64,000 nt of DNA from Kaistia granuli DSM 23481. GTDB lineage: Bacteria; Pseudomonadota; Alphaproteobacteria; Rhizobiales; Kaistiaceae. Positions 25,313-33,309 of the stretch are shown here, piece by piece. A program made the translations under genes and the position numbers. The notes beneath the pieces were generated by a model. That model worked only from the letters and a program-made list of their open reading frames with translations, had not been told where the DNA came from and searched no databases. The stretch is taken from assembly GCF_000380505.1 (NCBI RefSeq), contig NZ_AQYH01000010.1, forward strand, positions 186,001-250,000, written 5' to 3'. Position 1 is the first letter of the stretch; every line of letters begins with the position of its first letter.

Positions 25313-25957
25313 ATGAAGATCGCAGTCATTGGCGCGACGGGCTTTGTGGGCGCGACGGTCGTCGCGGAGGCGCTGGCGCGCGGCCATGCGGTCGGGGCGA
25401 TCGCCCGCCATCCGGAAAAGCTCGCCGATGCGCCGGGCCTCACCAGGATCGCCGGCGACGTGCTCGACGCCGACCGGGTCGCGGCGCTGGTCGCCGGCTA
25501 CGACTATGTCGTCAGCGCCTACAATCCCGGCTGGACCAATCCCGACATCTATAATGAGTACCGCAAGGGCGCGGCGGCCATCGTCGCCGGCGTCAAGAAG
25601 GCGGGCCTGCCGCTGCTGGTCGTCGGCGGCTTCGGCAGCCTCGAAGTAGCGCCGGGCGTGCAGGCGGTCGACCTGCCGGAATTCCCGGAGGCCTGGAAGC
25701 CGGGCGCGCTGGCGGCGCGCGACGGCCTGAACGAGATCCGCAAGGAGACGGAGCTCGACTGGACCTTTGTGTCGCCCGCCGCCATCCTCGAACATGACAC
25801 GCCGCGCACGGGCCATTATCGCCTCGGCCTCGACAATCCGGTCGTCGATCCGGCGACGGGCACGGCCCATATCTCGGTCGGGGATCTCGCCGTCGCCATT
25901 CTCGACGAGGCGGAGAGCCGCAAGCATACGCGCCGGCGCTTCACGGTCGGCGCCTGA
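25313..25957 (+). CDS. NAD(P)-binding oxidoreductase, NmrA/atypical SDR type
   Basis: A 214-residue Rossmann-fold protein starting MKIAVIGATGFVGATVVAEAL, with the GATGFVG dinucleotide motif at residues 7-13. The middle has VSAYNPGWTNPDIYNEYRKG and LLVVGGFGSLEVAPG. DWTFVSPAAILEHDTPRTGHYRLG near 150-170 is typical of the YwnB/atypical SDR group. The classical YxxxK pair is absent, as usual for this group. ATG 25313 follows AAAAGGATCG. It is probably controlled by the divergent HxlR regulator and may reduce quinones or aldehydes (inference). Confidence 0.9.
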   Translation: MKIAVIGATGFVGATVVAEALARGHAVGAIARHPEKLADAPGLTRIAGDVLDADRVAALVAGYDYVVSAYNPGWTNPDIYNEYRKGAAAIVAGVKKAGLPLLVVGGFGSLEVAPGVQAVDLPEFPEAWKPGALAARDGLNEIRKETELDWTFVSPAAILEHDTPRTGHYRLGLDNPVVDPATGTAHISVGDLAVAILDEAESRKHTRRRFTVGA

Positions 25958-25968
25958 TCCGGCCCGAA

Positions 25969-26002
25969 CAAGAAAACGCCGCCCGGATCGCTCCGGGCGG
26001 CG
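25969..26002 (-). terminator. Intrinsic terminator of mrp
   Basis: On the minus strand an 11-bp perfect stem (CGCCGCCCGGA / TCCGGGCGGCG, loop GCGA) is followed by TTTTCTTG. It lies 37 bases past the mrp stop. On the plus strand the tail is not T-rich, so it mainly serves mrp but could also stop the converging oxidoreductase transcript. Confidence 0.85.
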
Positions 26003-26038
26003 CCTTCGACAATGTCGTCCGCGGTTGGCGGCGCCAGC

Positions 26039-27208
26039 CTATTCGATGACGATGCTCGGCGCGGGCCGCGCGCCGGCGCCGCCGCGGACATTGGCCCAGA
26101 CCTTCGTCGCGATCTCCTTGTAGATGCGGGCATGCGGGCCGTCGGGCGCCGTCGCGACCACCGGCTTGCCGCTGTCCGAGGTCTCGCGGATCACCATTTC
26201 CAGCGGCACCTCGCCGAGGAACGGCACGCCGAGCCGTTCCGCCTCGCGCCTGGCTCCGCCATGGCCGAAGATATCGTAGCGGGTGCCGGTATCGGGAGCG
26301 ATGAAATAGCTCATGTTTTCGACGATGCCGAGGACGGGCACGTCGACCTTGTTGAACATGGCGAGCCCCTTGCGCGCATCGATCAGCGCCAGGTCCTGCG
26401 GCGTCGAGACGATGACGGCGCCGGCGAGCGGCACCTGCTGCGCCATGGTCAGCTGCGCGTCGCCGGTGCCGGGCGGCATGTCGACGACCAGCACGTCGAG
26501 CGGCGCCCAGGCCACCTCGCGCAGGAGCTGGGTGATCGCCGACATCACCATCGGCCCGCGCCAGATCATCGGCGTCTCTTCCTCGACCAGGAAGCCCATC
26601 GACATGGTCTTCAGGCCATAGGCCTCCATCGGCTTCAGGATCCGCCCCTCGACGGCCTCGGGGCGGCCGGAAAGGCCGAGCAGGCGCGGCACGGAGGGGC
26701 CATAGATATCGGCGTCGAGCAGACCGACCTTCAATCCATTGGCGAGAAGCCCGAGCGCCAGGTTGACCGCCGTCGTCGACTTGCCGACGCCGCCCTTGCC
26801 GGAAGCGACGGCGATAATCGCGCCGACGCCGGGAATGCCGGGCTTCGCCGATGAGGCTGGACGTGCCCCGGCGGGACGCGGCGGATGGGCGGCCGGGGAG
26901 GAATGCGCGCGCGCCGGAGCCGGGCGGGCCGGCGGCGCCGCGGCCATGCCGCCGCCCTTGCGCTCGGCCGTCAGGATGACCAGCGTGCTCTCGACGCCTT
27001 CCAGTTCGCGCACGGCGGCGGCGGCCTTCTCGCGCAGGGGCTCGAGCGCATGGGCGCGCGCCGCGTCGACGGTGATCGAGAACATCACCTTGCCGCCATG
27101 GATCAGAATGTCCGAGACGAGGCCGAGGCTGACGATGTCCCCGTTGCCGTCCGGACCTTCGACCGAGCGCAGCCGCTCGAGAATGGCGTTTCTGTCGAGG
27201 GCGGTCAT
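26039..27208 (-). CDS. mrp: Mrp/ApbC/NBP35-family iron-sulfur carrier ATPase
   Basis: A 389-residue cytoplasmic protein. Residues ~1-85 are a DUF59/MIP18 domain (ILERLRSVEGPDGNGDIVSLGLV). A Pro/Ala-rich linker at ~90-125 leads to the deviant Walker A ATPase with GKGGVGKSTTAVNLALGL near 136-153 and LDADIYGPSVPRLLG. The family loads Fe-S clusters onto apo-proteins. The region that normally holds the cluster-bridging CxxC, after VENMSYF, reads IAPDTGTRYDIFG and contains no Cys. That is notable, though it recurs in alphaproteobacterial homologues as far as I recall. ATG 27208 is used. Confidence 0.93.
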   Translation of the reverse strand: MTALDRNAILERLRSVEGPDGNGDIVSLGLVSDILIHGGKVMFSITVDAARAHALEPLREKAAAAVRELEGVESTLVILTAERKGGGMAAAPPARPAPARAHSSPAAHPPRPAGARPASSAKPGIPGVGAIIAVASGKGGVGKSTTAVNLALGLLANGLKVGLLDADIYGPSVPRLLGLSGRPEAVEGRILKPMEAYGLKTMSMGFLVEEETPMIWRGPMVMSAITQLLREVAWAPLDVLVVDMPPGTGDAQLTMAQQVPLAGAVIVSTPQDLALIDARKGLAMFNKVDVPVLGIVENMSYFIAPDTGTRYDIFGHGGARREAERLGVPFLGEVPLEMVIRETSDSGKPVVATAPDGPHARIYKEIATKVWANVRGGAGARPAPSIVIE

Positions 27209-27784
27209 GGCAGGCGATCTTCCTTGTCGTTGCGGTGTCGGGCGACCTTAAAGCATCGGGCGCGGGAGTGGGTACCGGTTTCAAGATGAATCCGTTGCGC
27301 GAAACGGCGCAGCCCCGCCGCAAAGCGGTCGCCGGAATCGGGCGCGAATCTGGCGCTCCAATGGCGTCCCGCCGGCACGATCGGGTGCGGCAATGTCCGG
27401 CTACGCGCATCGCGTGCAGCCGGAATCCGAGGGTCGACGCGAAAGAATGCAAGGAATCGCAACGACTTGCGAGTTCGCGGCCGCTCTATTCGTTACCGAG
27501 AACTTAACCACAAGCGTCACACGGAAGACACTTGGTGTGTCATTTCTGTCATAGCGCCCGATCACGCTTTCGCTATGATCTGAGACACGGAATCACGAGA
27601 TGAGATTCCGGCTTCATCTGCCGGCCACCCTGGGGTGGGGGTCAATAAAAAGTAGATGGGGCTGAACGGGGATTAGGACGGACTTCGTACGGGCTGACGA
27701 GAAGGGGTGATCCTGCGGGGTCTACTCGGCGGCGACGAGAAGAATGAAATACTCTCCTGGTTTTACCTTTTTGGAGGTCAGGAT
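27209..27784. promoter_or_regulatory. Long gap with porin promoter and leader
   Basis: This 576-bp gap between mrp and the porin has no convincing gene. At 27251-27303 it carries GTGGGTACCGGTTTC-like sequence related to the repeat at 33197-33304. Around 27500-27600 the DNA becomes AT-richer (CGTTACCGAGAACTTAACC, then TTTCGCTATGATCTGAGACAC), a plausible promoter zone. Downstream are two small hairpins: CCGGC/GCCGG at 27608-27624 and CCACC/GGTGG at 27625-27638, the latter followed by GTCAATAAAAA. The ribosome site GGAGGT sits 5 nt before the porin ATG. A long leader is usual for abundant porins. Confidence 0.4.
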
Positions 27785-29038
27785 ATGAACTTTAAGACCC
27801 TTCTCCTCGGCTCTGCAGCAGCCATGCTGATGGCTGGTGGCGCTCAGGCGGCGGATCTCACGGTCGCCGAGCCGGTTGACTACGTGAAGGTCTGCGACGC
27901 TTTCGGCACGGGCTTCTTCTATTCGCCGGGCACGGACACCTGCATCAAGATCGGCGGCTACGTCAAGTTCGGCACCTCCTTCGGTGATCGTTCGGACCTC
28001 CCGAACACGGTCTTCAACGGCCTGTATCCGGACAGCAGCTGGGGCAACTTCTTCACGGAAGTCTCGATCCAGGCAACCGCTTCGTCGGTCACCGAATACG
28101 GTAACCTGACCGGCTTCATCGACATGCGCGCTGCCACGAGCAACTCGCCGGGCACCAGCGGCGAGACGGTCTCGCAGTACCTGAACAACACGACGAAGTC
28201 GGCTTACGTCGACAGCGCCTACCTCGAGCTCGGACCGCTCAAGGCTGGTTACTTCACGTCGCTGTTCGACTTCGGTCGCGGCTACAACGACACCGGCATG
28301 TTCGGTTCGGACTCGACGGTCGACCACATCCAGCTGACCTACGCCGTCAACGGCTTCGGTCTGGCGATCTCGATCGAAGATCAGCGTGACCGTGGCCAGC
28401 TCGCCAATACGATGGATATCCTGCCGGTTCCCGCCGACAACATCGACACGAGCAACGTGCCGGACATCGTCGGTGCTGTGACCTACGCTTCGGGCATCTT
28501 CAGCGCCAAGATCGCTGCTGCCTACGCGAACCAGGCAGTTACCTACGACGCTGTCACGGACACGTTCGACGGTGACTCGGGTTGGGCTGTCGGTGCGGGC
28601 CTCGAAATCGCTCTTGACAGCTTCTCGGCTGGCGATCGCTTCTTCGTTTCGGCTGCCTATGGCGACAACGCCAACTCGTACACCGGCATCGCCGGCGGCA
28701 CGTCGGTGGCTGGCTTCGCCGGCGTCGGCCTGAACAGCGCTTACAGCGTTGCTCCGGGCACCAGCTGGTCGGCCCTCGCTTCGTACAAGCATGTTTGGAC
28801 CCCGCAGCTCTGGTCGTCGCTCTCGGGCGGTTACGCTAACTACGACGGTTCTGACTTCCAGGACGGCATCAACGTTGATGCATGGCGCGTTGGCTTCACG
28901 ACCGCCTATACGCCGGTCAAGGGCCTCGACCTGGTTGGCGACGTGTTCTACACGGACATCAACGTCGACAACGATGACGTCAACACCGTTGACGGCAACG
29001 GCTGGACGTTCAACCTGTTCCTGAAGCGCTCCTGGTAA
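27785..29038 (+). CDS. Outer-membrane porin, Omp2b-like (Hyphomicrobiales porin family)
   Basis: A 417-residue general porin. The Sec signal peptide is MNFKTLLLGSAAAMLMAGGA with cleavage after AQA. The mature N-terminus carries the family hallmark, VDYVKVCDAFGTGFFYSPGTD followed by CIKIGGYVKFG, including the two Cys seen in rhizobial and Brucella porins. The rest alternates short strands and loops consistent with a 16-strand barrel, and the C-terminus ends in FNLFLKRSW with an aromatic last residue as required for BAM assembly. ATG 27785 follows GGAGGT. Codon use is less GC-extreme than its neighbours, as expected for a very highly expressed gene. It is monocistronic, with its own terminator. 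Confidence 0.96.
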   Translation: MNFKTLLLGSAAAMLMAGGAQAADLTVAEPVDYVKVCDAFGTGFFYSPGTDTCIKIGGYVKFGTSFGDRSDLPNTVFNGLYPDSSWGNFFTEVSIQATASSVTEYGNLTGFIDMRAATSNSPGTSGETVSQYLNNTTKSAYVDSAYLELGPLKAGYFTSLFDFGRGYNDTGMFGSDSTVDHIQLTYAVNGFGLAISIEDQRDRGQLANTMDILPVPADNIDTSNVPDIVGAVTYASGIFSAKIAAAYANQAVTYDAVTDTFDGDSGWAVGAGLEIALDSFSAGDRFFVSAAYGDNANSYTGIAGGTSVAGFAGVGLNSAYSVAPGTSWSALASYKHVWTPQLWSSLSGGYANYDGSDFQDGINVDAWRVGFTTAYTPVKGLDLVGDVFYTDINVDNDDVNTVDGNGWTFNLFLKRSW

Positions 29039-29064
29039 TCCCAAGCTCGCTTGAGCTACTGAAG

Positions 29065-29098
29065 GCCCGGCGGAGCAATCCGCCGGGCTTTTCTTTTT
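29065..29098 (+). terminator. Strong intrinsic terminator of porin gene
   Basis: A perfect 10-bp stem (GCCCGGCGGA / TCCGCCGGGC) with a GCAA tetraloop is followed by TTTTCTTTTT, 26 bases after the porin stop. Confidence 0.95.
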
Positions 29099-29194
29099 GG
29101 GACATCCATCATGCCGCCGAGCTCCTGCGTCGGATGCTCTTCCGGCACCTGACCCTCTGTCGGCAGCTGTCCTTCGGCGGCTATCCACACTCCG

Positions 29195-29300
29195 TCGTCA
29201 TCCCGGACTTGATCCGGGATCCATTCAGCCGTGCTGGGTGTCGCGTGAACTACCGATTTTTTCGCCGCGTGGATTCCTGCTTTCGGGGGAATGACGGGCA
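29195..29300. repeat. Bipartite REP-like repeat
   Basis: A palindrome ATCCCGGA-CTTGA-TCCGGGAT (29200-29220) is followed by CCATTCAGCC. About 50 bp later comes GGATTCCTGCTTTCGGGGGA ending in ATGACGGG. The same parts occur in the 21240-21400 block, and the arms also occur at 4012-4043. It fills much of the gap 29099-29399, which has no gene. Confidence 0.55.
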
Positions 29301-29399
29301 GGCGAGAGGTCGGGTAGGGCGCGGGAAGCGGCGCCTATTCCGTCTGCGTGGGAATTCTGCGCGGATGACTGCCTCCGTCACTCCCACTAGAATACGCGC

Positions 29400-30149
29400 A
29401 TGGAATGGACCGATCAGGGCCTGGTATTGGGCGTCCGGCAGCAGGGCGAGACGAGCGTCGTCCTCGAGCTGATGACGGCCGGGCGCGGCCGCCATCTCGG
29501 CCTCGTGCGCGGCGGCCGCTCGCGCCGTCTCGCGCCCGTGCTCCAGCCCGGCAACACCGTGCAGGCGGTGTGGCGGGCCCGGCTCGACGAGCATCTCGGC
29601 ATTTTCACCATCGAGCCGCTGACGAGCCGCGCGGCCCGGCTGATCGGCGATCCCGGAACGATCTTCGCGCTGCAGACGCTGACGGGCCACCTTCGCCTGC
29701 TCGCCGAGCGCGAGCCGCATCCGGCCCTGCACGGCGCCGTCGAGGCGGCGCTCGACGCCGTCGCCAATGCCGACCAGCCGCAATTGCTTGATATCGCGAC
29801 CTTCATCGCCCGTTTTGAGCTGGTTCTTCTGGAGGAGCTCGGCTTCGGATTGGATCTCTCGGCCTGCGCCGCCACCGGCGCGCGCGACGAGCTGCACTAT
29901 GTCTCGCCGAAATCGGGCCGCGCCGTCAGTCGCGCCGGCGCGGTCGGCTATGAGGACCGGCTGCTGCGCCTCGCCCCGTTCATGACCGGTGGTGTCTCGA
30001 ATGGCGGGCCGGACGAGCTGCGCGACGCCTTCCGGCTGACCGGGCACTTCCTGGCGCGTCATATCTACGGCCCGCGCGGCTTGCGCGAACCGACGGCCCG
30101 GACGGAATTGCTGACCCAGATCGACCGGCTGGCGGCGGCGGCCGTCTGA
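29400..30149 (+). CDS. recO: DNA repair protein RecO
   Basis: A 249-residue RecO, the mediator that helps load RecA onto SSB-coated single-stranded DNA in the RecFOR pathway. The N-terminal OB-fold is seen in WTDQGLVLGVRQQGETSVVLELMTAGRGRHLGLVRGGRSRRL (residues ~3-44), and LQPGNTVQAVWRARLDEHLG follows. The helical C-terminal domain has FELVLLEELGFGLDLSACAATG near 138-159. As in many alphaproteobacteria, the four-Cys zinc site of other RecO proteins is not complete. ATG 29400 follows a moderate purine-rich leader. The gene is alone here, without era or rnc. Confidence 0.92.
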   Translation: MEWTDQGLVLGVRQQGETSVVLELMTAGRGRHLGLVRGGRSRRLAPVLQPGNTVQAVWRARLDEHLGIFTIEPLTSRAARLIGDPGTIFALQTLTGHLRLLAEREPHPALHGAVEAALDAVANADQPQLLDIATFIARFELVLLEELGFGLDLSACAATGARDELHYVSPKSGRAVSRAGAVGYEDRLLRLAPFMTGGVSNGGPDELRDAFRLTGHFLARHIYGPRGLREPTARTELLTQIDRLAAAAV

Positions 30150-30247
30150 TCGGCACGGTCGGGCCGGCGAGGGCCGCCTCTACGCGGTCCTCGTCATAGG
30201 CATCGGCCTTCCCTTGGAAGGTAGGCTGGTTACGGCGCCGGGCCGGA

Positions 30248-30568
30248 TCAGCGCGCCACGCAGAATTCGCGCACCTTCGGCGAATAGCGGAACGGGTTGA
30301 GCGCGATGTCCTGGCGGCAGCGATTGCGGATCGCCAGCTGCGTGGTCGGATCGAGCGACGCCTTGAAGGCGGCGAGCGAGGCCGGGTCGCCGGGAACGCT
30401 CGAAAGATCGAAGCCGAACACCTTCCAGTCCGGCAGCGGACCGGAATCAATGCCGCTCGTGGAGAAGTCGTTGGCGCTCGTCGCCGCCGCGGGCGTCGCC
30501 GAGAAAACCGCTGGCGCGGCGAGAAGCGCCAGGGCGGCAATACCGAGGGCGGATTTGGACAGGCTCAT
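30248..30568 (-). CDS. Small secreted protein of unknown function, 106 aa
   Basis: A 106-residue protein with a clear Sec signal (MSLSKSALGIAALALLAAPA, cleavage near AAA-TSA at ~30). The mature 75 residues include a short acidic segment, then LAAFKASLDPTTQLAIRNRC and a C-terminal YSPKVREFCVAR, so two Cys (CRQ and FCV) could form a disulfide. I do not recognise the family. ATG 30568 is preceded by GAGGATGCAAG. It converges with recO and stands alone. Confidence 0.8.
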   Translation of the reverse strand: MSLSKSALGIAALALLAAPAVFSATPAAATSANDFSTSGIDSGPLPDWKVFGFDLSSVPGDPASLAAFKASLDPTTQLAIRNRCRQDIALNPFRYSPKVREFCVAR

Positions 30569-30782
30569 CTTGCATCCTCATTCAATCGAACGACCGTACG
30601 ATCTGCGATATATACGGAATATCGTTGCCGGACTGTGAAATACAACCACGACATGCCTCACGCGACGTTGCGTTGCTGCGCGTTTTTGTGATCGGGCCGG
30701 GGGCGCGCATTGTCTCCGTTCCGCCATGCCCGTCGGGTTAGACTGGCGGTCCGCGATTCGGACGCCAAAAGTCGAGATTATC

Positions 30783-31478
30783 TTGCGCTACGCCATCTAT
30801 GCCACGCCCGCCGCCGACAACCCGCTTTCGCTCGCCGCCGCCCGCTGGCTCGGCCGCGACGCCTTTACGGGGGAGGACCATCCCTTGCCCTGCGTGGACG
30901 GCTTTTCGGGAGGCACGATCGAGGGCTATCTGGCGGATCCCGCCCGCTATGGCTTCCATGGCACGCTGAAGGCGCCGTTTACCCTGGCCGAGGGGCAGAG
31001 CGTCGAGGCGCTGATCGCAACCCTCGACGCCTTCGCGGCCGAGACCGCGCCGGTCACCGTGCCGGAGCTGGTGATCCGGCGTCTCGGGCGCTTCTTCGCG
31101 CTTGTCCCCAACGAGCCGGTTCCGGCGCTGGACGACCTCGCCGGCCGGATCGTCGCCGATTTCGAGCCCTTCCGCGCGCCGCTTTCGGAAGCCGATATCG
31201 CGCGCCGCCGCGTCGCCGGTCTGACGCTCGACGAGGAAACCAACCTGATCCGCTGGGGCTATCCCTACGTCTTCGATGCCTTCCGCTATCACATGTCGCT
31301 GACCGGCCGGGTGCCGAAGGACGACGCCGAGCCGATGGCGACCGAGCTGAAGCGCCGTTTCGCGGATTTCGACGGCCGCCCCTTCGTGCTTGATCGGCTC
31401 GCCGTCTTCGTCGAGCCCGAGCGCGGCGCGCCGTTCCTGGTTCGCCACGTCGCCATGCTGGCCGGAGGCGCCCGCTGA
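30783..31478 (+). CDS. DUF1045 phosphonate-operon protein
   Basis: A 231-residue protein of the DUF1045 family (phosphonate metabolism-associated, 2H-phosphoesterase-like). It shows RYAIYATPAADNPLSLAAARWLG at the start. YGFHGTLKAPF near residue 60 contributes one H-x-T motif, and FRYHMSLTGRV near 167 gives the second H-x-S/T motif of a 2H fold. I chose TTG 30783 because homology begins there; ATG 30726 would add 19 residues of unlikely sequence. The stop overlaps the phnM ATG (TGATG), so the two are translationally coupled. DUF1045 genes commonly accompany C-P lyase operons, but its reaction is unproven as far as I know. Confidence 0.88.
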   Translation: MRYAIYATPAADNPLSLAAARWLGRDAFTGEDHPLPCVDGFSGGTIEGYLADPARYGFHGTLKAPFTLAEGQSVEALIATLDAFAAETAPVTVPELVIRRLGRFFALVPNEPVPALDDLAGRIVADFEPFRAPLSEADIARRRVAGLTLDEETNLIRWGYPYVFDAFRYHMSLTGRVPKDDAEPMATELKRRFADFDGRPFVLDRLAVFVEPERGAPFLVRHVAMLAGGAR

Positions 31479-32614
31479 TGGCCGAGCAGATCTTCACCAA
31501 CGCCAGGATCGTGCTGGACGACGAGATCGTCGAGGGCAGCTTGCTGGTTCGCGACGGCAAGATCGCCGATTTCGACAGCGGCGCGACGCGGCACGGCGAG
31601 GATCTCGGCGGCGATTATCTCGTGCCGGGCTTCGTCGAACTGCATACCGACCATCTCGAAAATCACTATGCACCGCGTCCCGGCGTGCGCTGGAATCCGG
31701 TCGCGGCGGTGCAGTCGCACGATGCGCAGGTCGCCGGCGCCGGCATCACCACCGTGTTCGACGCGCTGCGCGTCGGCATGGACGAGGATGCGCGCACCAC
31801 GACGGCCGAAATGCAGATGCTGGCCGATGCGATCGAGACGGCGAAGCGCGAGGAACGGCTGCGGGCCGACCATCTCCTGCATCTGCGCTGCGAGGTTTCG
31901 GCGCCGGACGTTCTCGATGGACTGGCCGGATTTCTCGACGTTCTGCCGGTGCGCCTTGTCTCGCTGATGGACCATTCTCCCGGCCAGCGCCAGTTCGCCA
32001 GCCTCGACAGCTATCGCGCCTTCTACCAGGGCAAGATGGGCATGTCGGATGCCGCCTATGAAGCCTTCGCGGCCCGGCGCATCGCCCAGGCGGACGAGTT
32101 TTCGGCCCGTCATCGCCGCGAGATCGTTGAACTCAGCCATGCGCGCGGCATCGCCGTCGCCAGCCATGACGACGCGACGGCGGCCCATGTCGAGGAAGCC
32201 GCCGCCGATGGCGTCTCGATCGCCGAGTTCCCGACCACGATCGAGGCGGCGACCGCGTCGCGCGCCGCCGATATCCATGTGCTGATGGGCGCGCCCAATC
32301 TGGTGCGCGGCGGCTCGCATTCCGGCAACGTCTCGGCCGTGGTGCTGGCCGAGGCGGGGCAGCTCGACATCCTGTCGTCGGACTATGTGCCGTTCAGCCT
32401 GATGGTCGCCGTCTTCGCGCTGCCGGGGCTGGTGCCGTCGATCAGCCTGCCGCAGGCGGTGCGCCTGGTGACGCGCGCGCCGGCGGAGGCGGTCGGCCTC
32501 GACGATCGCGGCGCCATCCGTCCGGGATTGCGGGCCGACCTGGTCCGCGTGCGCGCCGGCGAGGGCGTGCCGGTCGTGCGCAGCGTCTGGCGCGAGGGCG
32601 TCCGCGTCTCCTAG
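31478..32614 (+). CDS. phnM: PhnM, ribosyl phosphonate triphosphate diphosphatase
   Basis: A 378-residue amidohydrolase-fold enzyme of the C-P lyase pathway. It cleaves pyrophosphate from alpha-D-ribose 1-methylphosphonate 5-triphosphate. The metal site is seen in PGFVELHTDHLENHYAPRPGV near residues 50-70, with H-x-D-x2-E-x2-H in place of the simpler HxH. ARGIAVASHDDATAAHVEEA near 222 is also typical, as is MGAPNLVRGGSHSGNVSA. ATG 31478 is fixed by the overlap with DUF1045. No phnGHIJKL or phnN lies in the window, so the rest of the pathway must be elsewhere or absent. Confidence 0.94.
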   Translation: MAEQIFTNARIVLDDEIVEGSLLVRDGKIADFDSGATRHGEDLGGDYLVPGFVELHTDHLENHYAPRPGVRWNPVAAVQSHDAQVAGAGITTVFDALRVGMDEDARTTTAEMQMLADAIETAKREERLRADHLLHLRCEVSAPDVLDGLAGFLDVLPVRLVSLMDHSPGQRQFASLDSYRAFYQGKMGMSDAAYEAFAARRIAQADEFSARHRREIVELSHARGIAVASHDDATAAHVEEAAADGVSIAEFPTTIEAATASRAADIHVLMGAPNLVRGGSHSGNVSAVVLAEAGQLDILSSDYVPFSLMVAVFALPGLVPSISLPQAVRLVTRAPAEAVGLDDRGAIRPGLRADLVRVRAGEGVPVVRSVWREGVRVS

Positions 32615-32713
32615 AGGGCGACATCGCGCAGATGTGCGGGGCCGGCGAGGTCCGGCCGTTCTATGCTCCCCGCGCCGGATCGGCAGGATCCGGCTTGTTG
32701 GAGGAGCGGTAGC

Positions 32714-33163
32714 ATGTCCACGCAACAAGGGGCTCACGCGCATCCGGCGATGAGCCCGGTGATCCGTAAGCTCGCCGACGAGATCCAGCCGCTGTTCGAT
32801 TCGCTCGCGGCCTGCATGGATCGCGGCGACGCCCGGGAGGCGGCAACGCATTTTGCCGAGGACGCCAATCTGATCAGCCCGAGCGGCATGGCCGGCTCGG
32901 GCGCCGTCGGCGTCCAGCGCGTGCTGGCATCCGACCTCGCGTCGATCCTGAAGGGCACGCACAGCCAGTTCACCATCGACGCGGTGCGGCCGGTCGGCGA
33001 TGCGGTGTTCGTCGACGCGACGCATGAGATCGTCGGTGCGGAGACCGGCGGCGGCCAGCCGTTCCAGATCCATGTCGTCGCGCTGCTGCGCAAGCAGGGC
33101 GGCGGCTGGAAGCTGATGGAAGCTCGGCCCTATGCCTTCATGACGCCGATGACGACGCATTGA
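32714..33163 (+). CDS. NTF2-like (SnoaL/DUF4440) protein
   Basis: A 149-residue protein of the cone-shaped NTF2/SnoaL fold: FDSLAACMDRGDAREAATHFAEDANLISPSG at ~32-62, then VGDAVFVDATHEIVG and GGGWKLMEARPYAFM at the end. Members include ketosteroid isomerase-like enzymes, polyketide cyclases and stress proteins; the role here is unknown. ATG 32714 was chosen because GGAGGAGCGG lies just upstream. It sits 99 bp after phnM and could be in the same transcript, although no known link to phosphonates exists. Confidence 0.82.
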   Translation: MSTQQGAHAHPAMSPVIRKLADEIQPLFDSLAACMDRGDAREAATHFAEDANLISPSGMAGSGAVGVQRVLASDLASILKGTHSQFTIDAVRPVGDAVFVDATHEIVGAETGGGQPFQIHVVALLRKQGGGWKLMEARPYAFMTPMTTH

Positions 33164-33196
33164 GCCGGCATCGACGCAACGGCGCCGCCGCAGGCG

Positions 33197-33304
33197 GCTA
33201 GAGCGTTTTCGAGCGAAGTGGGTACCGGTTCGCGTGAAGAAAACGCGAATAGACAAGGAGTTAGAGCATTGCGCCGTTTCGGAGAAACGGTGACGTGCTC
33301 TAGC
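33197..33304. repeat. MITE-like palindromic element with 8-bp inverted ends
   Basis: The 108-bp block begins GCTAGAGC and ends GCTCTAGC, a perfect inverted pair. Inside are two stem-loops: GCGTTTTC/GAAAACGC (33203-33246) and CCGTTTC/GAAACGG (33273-33289). The core GTGGGTACCGGTT recurs at 27270-27290. This looks like one of the non-coding palindromic elements dispersed in rhizobial genomes. It fills the gap between the NTF2-like and L,D-transpeptidase genes. Confidence 0.65.
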
Positions 33305-33309
33305 CGGGA

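Noticed and set aside
27605-27650. Riboswitch in the porin leader
   Set aside because: Only two small hairpins are seen; no known riboswitch core was recognised.
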